A stretch of DNA of 49,881 nucleotides. Origin: an uncultured Chloroflexota bacterium (GTDB taxonomy: Bacteria > Chloroflexota > Anaerolineae > Aggregatilineales > Phototrophicaceae). The translations under genes were made by a program, and so were the position numbers. The stretch is taken from contig CALJKV010000054.1 in the NCBI GenBank assembly GCA_937974245.1, positions 1 through 49,881 of the forward strand, written 5' to 3'. Positions 16,523-25,385 of the stretch are shown here, in pieces (positions within the stretch are counted from its first letter, which is position 1; each line of letters opens with the position of its first letter). The notes below the pieces were generated by a model. That model was not told the DNA's origin. It did no database searches and saw only the letters and a program-made list of their open reading frames with translations.

Positions 16523-16731
16523 AAAGGCGCTGCCTGGATCATCAGCCTGCCCCAAAATTCGTACACTAAGGCCACCCCTCTCAGGAATCCAACCTGATTA
16601 ATTTCATGGCATCAACCTACTGCCTGCGCGGGTTTCGTTAGAGTACGATAATAAAGCATGAGGTGCATTTCAATATTCGGGCGGTGTCTCAGGCAATCCG
16701 TGCCGGGATTTTGTCGCTCAGGAAGACAGGT

Positions 16732-17121
16732 GTGCCGCATTTTACCGCCCCAAAATGGTATTCAGGCCAGGCAAGCAGGGGAAGAGGCGGGGTGTTTTTG
16801 CTACAAAACGGATTTGTGCTGCGATTGCTGCGATTGCCGCAATCCTCCCGTGAGTGGTGGTGTTATTGTGCTGCAAAATGTGTGGCCTTGCAGCAAAAAT
16901 GGCGGGAAACCGGTTTCCGGGGAGTGGGTGTCGGGGTGAGCTGGGGTATCAACATAGCACCAGGATAGCACAAAACGGGTTGTGAATGGTGATCATTTGT
17001 CAGAACATTTGTTCAGAATTGAAGGGGGAAAGCGCCGAGTGAAAAGTGAAAGACAGTCATGAGGCTTGCGTATGGGGTTGGTGGGTGGTCATCACGCCGC
17101 CAATAATCTGAAATGCACCTT
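16732..17121 (+). repeat. Dispersed ~390-bp repeat, copy A
   Basis: Aligns over its whole length with the reverse complement of 49243-49630 with high identity by eye (roughly four in five bases) and almost no gaps. It contains the palindrome GGAAACCGGTTTCC (16905-16918) and GAACATTTGTTC (17003-17014), and ends near GCCGCCAATA followed by TGCACC. No transposase, terminal inverted repeat or target duplication is evident. A plus-strand frame across it (ending at 16968) shares peptides such as QNGFVLR and LPQSSREWWC with the other copy, but many differences change amino acids, so I do not call it a gene. Confidence 0.88.
17003..17014. promoter_or_regulatory. LexA-like site GAACATTTGTTC in repeat copy A
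   Basis: A perfect GAAC-N4-GTTC inverted repeat, the core of the Gram-positive-type SOS box. A half-matching ATCATTTGTC lies just before it. It is 200 bases upstream of the exopolysaccharide gene start, but conserved with copy B, so it may belong to the repeat rather than to the operon. Confidence 0.4.
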
Positions 17122-17137
17122 AGGCATGTTTAGGTGG

Positions 17138-17167
17138 TTGTTAGTTGCCCAAAATAGACTGTACAAT
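17138..17167 (+). promoter_or_regulatory. Candidate promoter of the exopolysaccharide locus
   Basis: TTGTTA and TACAAT are separated by 18 bases, 44 bases before the start at 17211. The next seven genes are all co-directional with short gaps. Confidence 0.6.
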
Positions 17168-17210
17168 ACGGTGCATATGGCAGTTTGCCGGGTAAAGAAA
17201 GGTTGTCGCC

Positions 17211-19226
17211 ATGAATGCAGCACCCTCGCCGATTACAGTGGTGTTAAAGATTCTGTTCAAATGGTGGTGGCTGATCGCGGTATCAGTCGCGCTGGGGGCA
17301 GGAGTCGGATTTTACATCCGTTCCAAACAGCCCGATATTTTTGCTGCCAAAGCCACGCTCCTGTTCGGTCAGGGATTTATCCCCAGTAGTGGACAGTCGT
17401 TAGCATCCGCCCAACAGGTGGGTGTCCTGATGGAAGTCTATGCCGGGTTGATTCGCCAACCGAAGATTCTGCGCCCGGTGATTGAAGCCCTCAATCTTGA
17501 TACCAGCGTGGACGGACTGAATGGGCAAATGACGGTCAACCCAATAGAAAAACTGCCCTTAATGGATATTATCATCACCGATACTGACCCCGGGCGGGCC
17601 GCGAATATTGCCAACCGCATCGCCCAGGAGATGATTCAGCAAAGCCCCACCGAAGCCCTGACCGAAGAACAAGCCTTTATTCGCGAGCAATTACGCGGCT
17701 TTCAATCTCAGATCGAACAGCTAAAAAATGACTATGACACCAGTGTCGCCCAGGGGGCGGACTTAACCTCAGCGGTAGAAATCGCCCGCAATTTGCAGGA
17801 ACAGCAGTCTATCCTGGCTACCTTGCGGGAAGTGCAGGCCTTGTATGCCAGCATGAGCGCCTCCCAAACCGATTCAGCCAACCAGCTTCAGTTATTCGAG
17901 GCGGCTTCCCCCACCAGCAGCGTGGTCGCCAGCGGGTCTATACTCAGTGTGATACTCTCTGGAGCAGCGGGACTCATGATGTCGTTGACGGCGATTATTA
18001 TCATGGCCGTGCTTGATGACCGCTTACAGTGGACCGAGGGCGGCCCCGAAGTGATTGATGGTGTACGGGTGCTGGGGCCGCTGGGGATGATTCCCCGCAG
18101 CAAGCTCCCCCTCTACGTAGCCACCATGCCCGAATCGGTTGAAGCTGAAGTCTTGCGCCAGATGCGCGCAAAACTCGTACTGATGAGTGGGAATACCCCG
18201 CCCAAAGTCGTGACTGTCACCAGCTTTGAATCGGGGGACGGCAAGACTGTTACTTCCGCCAATATGGCGCTGGCAGCGGCACAGGCCGGCCTGCGCACCT
18301 TATTGATAGACGGCGATATGCGGAAGGGTGATCTGCACGAGATGTTCCGGTTGCCGAATATGATGGGGCTTTCCGATATTCTGGCAAGCCGGGAGAGCCT
18401 GGATACGCTGCTGGGGCGTACTTTGCTCGACAGCGGCTACGACCACCTGACAGTTCTCACGGCAGGTCGCTCGAATGCCGACCCTGCCGCGCTCTTGAGT
18501 GGGCCACGTTTTGGCCGTCTGATGAACATTTTCCGTCATCAATTCGAGTTCATTGTCATGGATTCGGTGCCTTCTATTGGCGGGCCGGATGCGGCTTTCC
18601 AGAGCGAAAACAGTGATGGTGTCGTGATTGTAGTCCATGCACAGCGTACCACCCACAAGGGCTTGCAGCGCATCCTGCAAACATTGCAGCAGGGTCGTGA
18701 TGTAAAAATCTTTGGCATGGCCTTCAACCGGACTGCCTTGCAACTTACGACAACCTATAACCAGCCCTATTATCGCCGCACCTCGGCACTTAATGTGGAT
18801 CGGTTTAACCAGGAACTTCTCAACCCCAAGTCGCGGTCTTCCTTTTTCAGGCAGCGCAATGTGCAGTTGGACGAAAATGGCGGACGGTTGTATTCGTTCA
18901 ATGCGGCAGCAACCCACCTGGGGGTTTCTCGTACAACGATCCAGGAATGGGTCAAAACCGGCTATCTACAGGCAGCGCGCCGGGGGCGTTTCCAATGGAT
19001 ACGGGAAAAGGACTTAGAAAGAACGGTGAGCCAACTGCCACACCAGGCCGTTCATTTGCCGCTTCTGGAAGACGAGCTGCCGCCATCTTCCGACCTGAAC
19101 AGCCAGAAAAGCGATACGGTCAGAATGCCGGATTTGCTACGTAATCAGCGCCAGGCACTCCTGGACTATGCCAGCGACACAGACTCCAACAAACAACCCA
19201 GCCCTGAAGCGGAATCGGAGGAATAA
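17211..19226 (+). CDS. Wzz / BY-kinase-like polysaccharide co-polymerase with HTH domain
   Basis: Seen: 671 residues. Wzz-type chain-length domain: TM1 about 15-35, extracytoplasmic coiled region, TM2 about 240-268. A cytoplasmic CpsD/BY-kinase-like ATPase follows: Walker A SFESGDGKT (338-346), Walker A' LLIDGDMRKG, Walker B-like FIVMDSVPS (usual form hhhDTPP), and a short Tyr cluster YNQPYYRR. After this, about 559-607, comes an excisionase-type helix-turn-helix (YSFNAAATHLGVSRTTIQEW, GYLQAARRGRFQWIREKDL) and a disordered acidic tail. Known: BY-kinases tune polysaccharide length by Tyr autophosphorylation. The HTH on this scaffold is unusual and could tie DNA binding to polymer export. No frameshift is needed to read through. 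Confidence 0.9.
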   Translation: MNAAPSPITVVLKILFKWWWLIAVSVALGAGVGFYIRSKQPDIFAAKATLLFGQGFIPSSGQSLASAQQVGVLMEVYAGLIRQPKILRPVIEALNLDTSVDGLNGQMTVNPIEKLPLMDIIITDTDPGRAANIANRIAQEMIQQSPTEALTEEQAFIREQLRGFQSQIEQLKNDYDTSVAQGADLTSAVEIARNLQEQQSILATLREVQALYASMSASQTDSANQLQLFEAASPTSSVVASGSILSVILSGAAGLMMSLTAIIIMAVLDDRLQWTEGGPEVIDGVRVLGPLGMIPRSKLPLYVATMPESVEAEVLRQMRAKLVLMSGNTPPKVVTVTSFESGDGKTVTSANMALAAAQAGLRTLLIDGDMRKGDLHEMFRLPNMMGLSDILASRESLDTLLGRTLLDSGYDHLTVLTAGRSNADPAALLSGPRFGRLMNIFRHQFEFIVMDSVPSIGGPDAAFQSENSDGVVIVVHAQRTTHKGLQRILQTLQQGRDVKIFGMAFNRTALQLTTTYNQPYYRRTSALNVDRFNQELLNPKSRSSFFRQRNVQLDENGGRLYSFNAAATHLGVSRTTIQEWVKTGYLQAARRGRFQWIREKDLERTVSQLPHQAVHLPLLEDELPPSSDLNSQKSDTVRMPDLLRNQRQALLDYASDTDSNKQPSPEAESEE

Positions 19227-19253
19227 GGGCTGCCGACTGCCATCAAGCAGGAT

Positions 19254-19285
19254 GGGGGCATACACCTGAGGGGGCATACGCCTGC
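19254..19285 (+). repeat. Two-copy 16-bp tandem repeat
   Basis: GGGGGCATACACCTGA is followed immediately by GGGGGCATACGCCTGC (14 of 16 identical) in the 109-base gap between the Wzz/kinase gene and the ligase-like gene. Function unknown; it may be slippage or a regulator site. Confidence 0.6.
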
Positions 19286-19335
19286 CTCAACAGGGAGCTT
19301 ACAGTACGCCGAGAAAACAAGTGAGATGAACTGAG

Positions 19336-20811
19336 ATGATCGCGACAATTTTAGGACGAGCGGGGTTTGCCGGCAGGCTGCGCTATTTCCTGTGGATACG
19401 GTATCGTGTTCGTTTTATTCAGATTAGCCTCGTGGCGATGACGCTGGCGTTCACACTGGCCGGTGCCCTCTTGATGGGTAGTAACCTGCTACTTGGTTTG
19501 CTGCCAGTGCTCGGCTTTGTCGGAGTGTTTGCCGTCATTGCGCTTTATTACCGTATGGAATACGCCGCACTGATGATTTTGCTGGTCTCATTGTTGCTAC
19601 AAGAAGGTGTTTCTACCGGGACAGCGACTAAGATCACATTTACCTTTATCACCCTGGCGCTTGTCAGCGGTATCTGGATATTCCAGCTGATCTTTGTCAA
19701 ATCAGCCCGCAAGATTCGACCGTCACCAGCCAATATCCCGGCGGTGATTTTCATCATTACAGTTATCATCTCGCTGATCTGGAGTACTTTGTATGTCGAT
19801 TACGCGGTCAGCTACCGTTATGCGGAAAACGTCAAACCCCGTCTGATGTCCACTGTCGCCTTTATTTTATCGCCCATGGCCTATCTGCTGTATGCCAATC
19901 TGGTACGCTCGGATCGAGGAATCCGCTTCTTCGTCACCACTTATCTGGTAATCAGTGGGGTGATTATTTTCATGCGGCTGTTTAGCACTGTGCCGCCACT
20001 GCTGAATGATGATGGGCAGATTCCCGTCTGGACGGTGACACTGGCGACAGGACAGCTCTTATTTAACCGCAACCTCAAACGTTGGGTTCAGCTGAGCTTA
20101 CTGGTCATTATCGCCCTGTGGAGCTATAACCAGTTTGGCCTGGGTATCACCTGGCTAAGCGGTTGGCTGCCGCTGGCTCTGAGCCTGGGCGTATTGGTCT
20201 TCTTCCGGTCATGGAAAGTGTTTCTATTCGCGGTAATGGTGGTTAGTTTCGTCCTGCTGCTAAACGCGGCTTCGGTTACTGAAACCCTCAACGCAGAAAA
20301 TGACGAGTCGGGACACACCCGTACCGATGCCTGGAGAGTCGTCTTAGAACTGACCGACGATCATATACTCTTTGGCGTTGGCCCCACTGGCTACGCCCCC
20401 TATTTGTGGACGTACGTCGGCGACTTCATGGCAACTCACAATAATTACCTCGATATGTTGTCTCAGCTAGGGATAGTTGGTTTCTTAATGTTCGTCTGGT
20501 TCTGGCTCTCTATACTCTGGGTGGCCTGGCGAACGTTCTTAATCGCGCCACGAACCGGATTCTATTACGGCCTATCGGCCGCATTGGTGGCGACCTGCCT
20601 GGTGACCCTGCTCATCTCTGCATTAGGGGACTGGATTATTCCATTTGCTTATACCCAGGGTATCAGTGGCATTGACTACACAATCTGGTCGTGGATGCTG
20701 GCAGGACTCACGGTCTCTGTCCACTACCATATTCGCAGCCTGGCGGAGCGCCAGAAGGAATCGCCGCAGCTTATGCCGGCGGGCGCACTTCCTGCTCCAC
20801 TAAAGGCCTGA
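19336..20811 (+). CDS. O-antigen ligase / polymerase-like membrane protein
   Basis: Seen: 491 residues with about ten to twelve hydrophobic helices and a Wzy_C-type periplasmic region: SGHTRTDAWRVVLELTDDH, FGVGPTGYAP, then ATHNNYLDMLSQLGIVG, the conserved R-x-x-x-W and H-N-x-x-L pattern of O-antigen ligases and polymerases. Known: such proteins join undecaprenyl-linked glycans to an acceptor or polymerise them at the outer face of the membrane. In this locus, with Wzz and a phosphoglycosyl transferase, a polymerase role is more likely than ligation to lipid A. A GAGATGAACTGAG stretch precedes the ATG. Confidence 0.88.
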   Translation: MIATILGRAGFAGRLRYFLWIRYRVRFIQISLVAMTLAFTLAGALLMGSNLLLGLLPVLGFVGVFAVIALYYRMEYAALMILLVSLLLQEGVSTGTATKITFTFITLALVSGIWIFQLIFVKSARKIRPSPANIPAVIFIITVIISLIWSTLYVDYAVSYRYAENVKPRLMSTVAFILSPMAYLLYANLVRSDRGIRFFVTTYLVISGVIIFMRLFSTVPPLLNDDGQIPVWTVTLATGQLLFNRNLKRWVQLSLLVIIALWSYNQFGLGITWLSGWLPLALSLGVLVFFRSWKVFLFAVMVVSFVLLLNAASVTETLNAENDESGHTRTDAWRVVLELTDDHILFGVGPTGYAPYLWTYVGDFMATHNNYLDMLSQLGIVGFLMFVWFWLSILWVAWRTFLIAPRTGFYYGLSAALVATCLVTLLISALGDWIIPFAYTQGISGIDYTIWSWMLAGLTVSVHYHIRSLAERQKESPQLMPAGALPAPLKA

Positions 20812-20861
20812 TCGTTGATTCCATCTTTGTCTGTTCACGGTTTGCCCAAGGATGTATTGTA

Positions 20862-22430
20862 ATGTTGTTGCGACTTTCAGCATTTGGCACCAGGCTGGTT
20901 ATGCTGCTGGCAGGCGGATTGCTGCTGGTAACGGGCGTAGTTTATAGTCAATCCAACACCACCGTCATCGCCAGTTGGTCCGCGCCATTGAAGATGGGGG
21001 ATGGCTGGTGGAACAGCGTAGCAGTAGACCGAGAAGGCGGAGTGCATGTAGGCTGGTACGGTACGGTTGGCGACGAGGATAACAAAGTTGATGCACTCAT
21101 GTATGCCGGACACCCATTTGGTGGAGAATGGACTCAGTCCAATGATGTGATTGTCCCCGGCAATATCGGTTACACGGTACGCAACGCCCTGACGGTTGGG
21201 AGTGATGGCACGCTCTACGCAGTTTATCGAAGTATCACTGCACACCGGTTTGCAAGCGCCTATTCTGAAAGTGCATCTAACGCAAAATCCTGGACAACCC
21301 CCATTACCCTGAGCGGTAATGGGTACTACGTTGACATGACTGTTGACCGTAACCATGTGCTGCATGTGGTCTATAGTGGTTATGGGCCAGACAAAGTCTT
21401 CCAAGGTAACTCAGAGACCGCGTTGTGCGCCTTCTGTTTCGATCTGTTTTATTTGCGCTCTACCAATAACGGGCGCTCATGGACAATCCCCTATCCCCTT
21501 TCCGACCTGGTCGATTCAGGTTCAGACCGGGTCAAAATCTGGGAGGCGAGCAGTGGAAGACTATATGTTTCCTGGGACGAAGGTGAAGACTGGTATGTTG
21601 GACGTGGTTTCTCCACGGATATCCGGCTGCGTTATTCCGATGATAGCGGTCTCACCTGGTCCGAACCCATCATCCTAGATGGCGGCGGTCTCCCCGGAAA
21701 ACGACCATTCCAGGGTGCGTTTACCGAACTCCTGGATGGTCGGTTGATGGCTGTATGGCGTTACTCAAGCTCCGACGAGACTCAAGTCTATTACCAGATT
21801 TCGTCAGATGAGGGCCTGACGTGGAGTACCCCGGAGACCATAGACGGTTTCTATGGTCGCGGTTACACAGATACTTCCTCCTCACTGGATCATATGGCGC
21901 TGGAAACTGATTATATGGGTATCGTCCATCTTTTCGTCGTCGGTCAGACAAATCCGACCAGTGCGCTCAATGTGTCGTTGTATGAAATTGAATACCGTCA
22001 GGATTTATGGCTTCCGCCCCGGCGAGTCTTTTATGACCCGGAACGCCAACCTGAGTGGCCGGAAGTGGCATTTGGTGTCCAGAATGATATTAACCTGACC
22101 TTTTTCACCCGCAAGATCTCTGCCGAGGGGTTAAAGAAAGGCGAGCGCGCGGACACGGTCGCGCTGGAGGTGTGGTACATGCACCGTGATGGCTCCTTGC
22201 TCAACAGGCCTACCCAGGCGTTTGAGCCGACGGAGACGCCACTGCCTACGCCCACCGTCTTCCAGAAACTCGACCCAACCACGACGCCATTCCCAACACT
22301 TGAGCCGCGTGACAGCGCGTTTAGCCTGGTGACACGCGATACTTATGCCATTGAAACCGTGCTGGGTGGTTTATTCGCGGCGGGACTCTTCTGCCTCGTC
22401 ATCATTATCGCGGTACGTTTCCGGCATTAG
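20862..22430 (+). CDS. Asp-box (sialidase-fold) exported membrane protein
   Basis: Seen: 522 residues from ATG 20862 (AAGGATG upstream); a longer frame overlaps the previous gene and is rejected. Signal peptide or anchor about 6-28, then a beta-propeller region with at least three Asp-box repeats of the S-x-D-x-G-x-T-W type: STNNGRSWTIP, YSDDSGLTWSEP, SSDEGLTWSTPE. A Thr/Pro linker and a C-terminal transmembrane helix with basic end (VLGGLFAAGLFCLVIIIAVRFRH) follow. Known: Asp-boxes mark sialidase-like propellers, but many are not enzymes. Inferred: a surface glycan-binding or -trimming protein of the polysaccharide locus. Confidence 0.8.
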   Translation: MLLRLSAFGTRLVMLLAGGLLLVTGVVYSQSNTTVIASWSAPLKMGDGWWNSVAVDREGGVHVGWYGTVGDEDNKVDALMYAGHPFGGEWTQSNDVIVPGNIGYTVRNALTVGSDGTLYAVYRSITAHRFASAYSESASNAKSWTTPITLSGNGYYVDMTVDRNHVLHVVYSGYGPDKVFQGNSETALCAFCFDLFYLRSTNNGRSWTIPYPLSDLVDSGSDRVKIWEASSGRLYVSWDEGEDWYVGRGFSTDIRLRYSDDSGLTWSEPIILDGGGLPGKRPFQGAFTELLDGRLMAVWRYSSSDETQVYYQISSDEGLTWSTPETIDGFYGRGYTDTSSSLDHMALETDYMGIVHLFVVGQTNPTSALNVSLYEIEYRQDLWLPPRRVFYDPERQPEWPEVAFGVQNDINLTFFTRKISAEGLKKGERADTVALEVWYMHRDGSLLNRPTQAFEPTETPLPTPTVFQKLDPTTTPFPTLEPRDSAFSLVTRDTYAIETVLGGLFAAGLFCLVIIIAVRFRH

Positions 22431-22695
22431 CCGGGTGCGCCGCCAGCGTTAGGGAGATTTTAGGCTGCCCTGCAATAGTGGAATTGTGCAGTTCTTCAGT
22501 TGCTGAACACGCGCACACGCAGCGCAGCAGATGTCACAGTAAGATCGCAGCAGATTCTTAGTGATGGGTTTGCCTGTTGCGACCCACCTGGACATAATCG
22601 CGGGCGGGGGGCACCAAAAAACGTTGATGCAAAACTTATCCACCCATGATCCCGGCAACACTGCGCCTACCTGCTCCAATCGGAAAGCGGATGTA

Positions 22696-22836
22696 GGCTC
22701 AAACCTGATATATGTCGTGGTATTGATTGGTGGGACACTGTCCGTTGGCGAACACATCACCCTGGCACCGGTTGCCGGGTTTGTTCTGATTGTAACCGGG
22801 ATAATGATTGTAGCACGGGGCATACAGAAGGCCTGA
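22696..22836 (+). pseudogene. C-terminal remnant of an EamA/DMT-family transporter
   Basis: The last 46 codons of a short plus-strand frame (open from 22561) read like the end of an EamA transporter: NLIYVVVLIGGTLSVGEHIT, then LAPVAGFVLIVTGIMIVARG, matching the G-E-x-L-T and G-x-x-L-I-x-x-G-I pattern of the last two helices. Full family members have about ten helices; only two are here, and the codons before them look non-homologous. The stop is 2 bases before the next start, so translation of the fragment may still matter for coupling. It could alternatively be a small two-helix (SMR-like) protein. Confidence 0.5.
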
Positions 22837-22838
22837 CT

Positions 22839-24152
22839 ATGCATATTGGGATTATCGGTGGGGGATTGATGGGTGTCACCCTGGCTTACTACCTTACACA
22901 GGCCGGGGAACAAGTCACCCTCTTAGAACAAGGGCCGACTCTGGGGGGACTGAACGGCGCTCTGGCATTTAGCGATGGCTTAGCGGTGGCACGTTATCAA
23001 CATGCGATTTTGCCAAATGACAAAGCCGTGCGCAAGCTGTGCAGCGAACTGCATATCGAGCAGGAATTTGTCATGCAGGATGCCTACAGCGGCTTTGTGC
23101 ACCGGAGCAAAGTGTATGCCCTCAGCAATATAAGCGATTTCCTGGCATTTCCGCCTTTGAGTATGCTGGATCGTGTTCGCCTGGGACGCACTATTTTACA
23201 GGCGCGGCGACGTGATTGGCGTGGGCTGGATCAAGTTCCGGTGCAGAAATGGCTGGAAGACGCGGGTGGCAAGACGATTTTTAACCTGATCTGGCAGCCA
23301 TTGCTCGAAGCTAAATTTGACGGTGAATACGCGCATATCCCCGCCACGTATATCTGGGCGTGGATTAACCGCATGACCTCTATCCGGCGGTTGCCGCAGC
23401 TCAAGGGGCGCATTGGCTACCTGCGTCGGGGGCATTTTTCGCTCATCCAGGCGCTGTCCGAGGCCCTTGTCAAACAAGGCGGGGCAATCAAAAACCCGGT
23501 ACGTGTCCGGGAGATTGACATCAGCGGGGGCAAGGTGCAGCAAGTGCGAACACATACGGGCGCGATGCAGTTCGACGCAGTAATCGCCGCCATTGCTACC
23601 CCCTCCTTCGCCCACCTGATTCCGGGCGCGGACGCAAGTTACCTGGCACAACTCAGCCAGTCGAAGTACCTGGGGTTGATTTGCCCGGTCATGGTGCTGG
23701 ATAGGCCGCTAACATCCTACTGGACGTTGAACCTGACCGACCCGACCAGCCCATTTTCGACCATCATTGAAACCGTTCACCCGGAACATGAGAGCTATCA
23801 TATCGTCTATCTACCCAAGTACACCTCGCCCGACAATGACTGGATGGGCGTGCCGGACGAGACAATTCGAGAGGCGTGGTTGACGCATTTGAAGCAGTTG
23901 TTCCCGGATTTCCGCGAAGAGCAAATACAACACTTTGCCGTAAGCCGCTCACGCTATGTTGAGCCGGTTTATGCGACGCATACCTCCGCCAACAGGCTGC
24001 GTGTGCAAACACCGTATACGGGGCTGTTTCTGGCAAATACCGCCCAGGTTTACCCGGAACTTCCGACCAGTGAGGCGACTATCATCCATGCCCAGCAGGT
24101 CGCCCAGCAGATACGCACCAGCCTGAACGGTGGCTCTCCAGCCATCGAATAA
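22839..24152 (+). CDS. FAD-dependent amine-oxidase/protoporphyrinogen-oxidase-like protein
   Basis: Seen: 437 residues. The N-terminal Rossmann dinucleotide motif GIIGGGLMGVTLAYYL is followed by the acidic end of strand 2 (LLEQG) and LGGLNGALAF, the usual FAD fold of the NAD(P)-binding_8/amino-oxidase group. A substrate-domain segment (RLPQLKGRIGYLRRGHFSLI) and a C-terminal FAD segment (TPYTGLFLANTAQVYPELPT) complete it. Known: relatives in sugar clusters resemble UDP-galactopyranose mutase or desaturases, but specificity cannot be read here. The context in the exopolysaccharide locus suggests sugar or lipid-carrier modification. Confidence 0.85.
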   Translation: MHIGIIGGGLMGVTLAYYLTQAGEQVTLLEQGPTLGGLNGALAFSDGLAVARYQHAILPNDKAVRKLCSELHIEQEFVMQDAYSGFVHRSKVYALSNISDFLAFPPLSMLDRVRLGRTILQARRRDWRGLDQVPVQKWLEDAGGKTIFNLIWQPLLEAKFDGEYAHIPATYIWAWINRMTSIRRLPQLKGRIGYLRRGHFSLIQALSEALVKQGGAIKNPVRVREIDISGGKVQQVRTHTGAMQFDAVIAAIATPSFAHLIPGADASYLAQLSQSKYLGLICPVMVLDRPLTSYWTLNLTDPTSPFSTIIETVHPEHESYHIVYLPKYTSPDNDWMGVPDETIREAWLTHLKQLFPDFREEQIQHFAVSRSRYVEPVYATHTSANRLRVQTPYTGLFLANTAQVYPELPTSEATIIHAQQVAQQIRTSLNGGSPAIE

Positions 24153-24181
24153 ATATCTTATCTCACCAAGCGAGTGTCTTT

Positions 24182-25384
24182 ATGCGTGTTCTATTACTTA
24201 CCCAGGTTTTACCCTATCCGCCCGATAGTGGGCCGAAGATCAAGACGTACTACGTCTTAAAGTACCTGGCCGAACAGCACGAGGTCACGCTGGTTTCGTT
24301 CGTGCGTGATACCGATAAGCCGGAATATGTCGCCCACTTACAGGAACTCTGCCAGCAGGTAATTACCGTACCGATCACGCGTTCACCGCTACGCGACCTG
24401 TTCTTCCTGGGCAAAAGCCTGCTGAAGGGCACCCCCTGGATGATGCTGCGCGACGAACGCCCGGAAATGCGGGCAACGCTAGCGGAGCTGGCTGCGACGA
24501 CCCCGTTTGACGTGGTTCATGCCGACCAGTTGAATATGGGGCAGTATGCATTACCTTTCACGAAGAGCCGCAAGGTGCTGGACCTGCACAATGCCCTATG
24601 GGTGTTATACAAACGGCTGGCAGAAACCCAACCGCTCACCAACCCACTGAAATACATCCTGCTGCGTGACTGGCGACTGCTCAAACAGTATGAAGGCCAA
24701 TTGTGCCGGACATTCGACGCTGTGACTGCCGTCAGCCACGAAGACAAGGTCGCATTGCAAGCGGCTGGGGCGCGGGATGGCATCACGGTGATCCCGATTG
24801 CGGTGGATACCAGCGAACAGACGCAGGTAGAACGCCAACCCGCCGGCCCTCATATCATCCATATCGGCACGATGTACTGGGCGCCGAATATTGACGGGAT
24901 TACCTGGTTTCTGGACGAAATTTACCCGCTTATCAAAACGCGTGTGCCAGACGTTCGCTGTACATTGATCGGCGCTCGCCCCCCGGCGAGTATTGTCGAG
25001 CGTGGCGAACAAGACCCCTCGCTGACGGTTACAGGATATGTTGAAGACCCGCTGCCTTACTTCCAGGACGCCAGCATGATGGTGGTGCCACTGCGGGCCG
25101 GAGGTGGGATGCGCGTCAAAATCCTGAATGCGCTCGCGCAGGGTATCCCCATGGTCAGCACAACCGTGGGCTGCGAGGGAATTGCCGTCGCTGATGACGA
25201 GGACATCCTGATTGCTGATACACCACAGCACTTTGCGGATGCGTGTGTGCGGCTGGTGACGGACGCTGAACTGAACGCACGTATTACGGTCAATGGGCGC
25301 AATACTGTTGAAACCACCTACGATTACCGCCAGGCGTGCCGGCCATTAGACGCCATTTACGCGGGCAAAGCTGAAAAGGGGTAA
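24182..25384 (+). CDS. GT4-type glycosyltransferase (GT-B fold)
   Basis: Seen: 400 residues. The N-terminal GT-B domain opens with VLLLTQVLPYPPDSGPKIKT, typical of family 4 transferases that act on lipid-linked sugars. The C-terminal domain has GTMYWAPNIDGITWFLDEI, VTGYVEDPLPYFQDASMMVV, and the nucleotide-sugar binding stretch PLRAGGGMRVKILNALAQG. The EX7E position reads KILNALAQGIPMV rather than the usual KxxEAMA, so the first Glu is replaced by Asn; activity probably persists since this occurs in relatives. The next gene starts 1 base after the stop. Confidence 0.93.
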   Translation: MRVLLLTQVLPYPPDSGPKIKTYYVLKYLAEQHEVTLVSFVRDTDKPEYVAHLQELCQQVITVPITRSPLRDLFFLGKSLLKGTPWMMLRDERPEMRATLAELAATTPFDVVHADQLNMGQYALPFTKSRKVLDLHNALWVLYKRLAETQPLTNPLKYILLRDWRLLKQYEGQLCRTFDAVTAVSHEDKVALQAAGARDGITVIPIAVDTSEQTQVERQPAGPHIIHIGTMYWAPNIDGITWFLDEIYPLIKTRVPDVRCTLIGARPPASIVERGEQDPSLTVTGYVEDPLPYFQDASMMVVPLRAGGGMRVKILNALAQGIPMVSTTVGCEGIAVADDEDILIADTPQHFADACVRLVTDAELNARITVNGRNTVETTYDYRQACRPLDAIYAGKAEKG

Positions 25385-25385
25385 C

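Noticed and set aside
16663..16968. Open frame in repeat copy A as a protein gene
   Set aside because: No Shine-Dalgarno sequence, and differences from copy B fall at all codon positions; it is treated as repeat sequence.
20691..20861. Longer start for the Asp-box protein
   Set aside because: It overlaps the ligase-like gene and would place the signal peptide internally.
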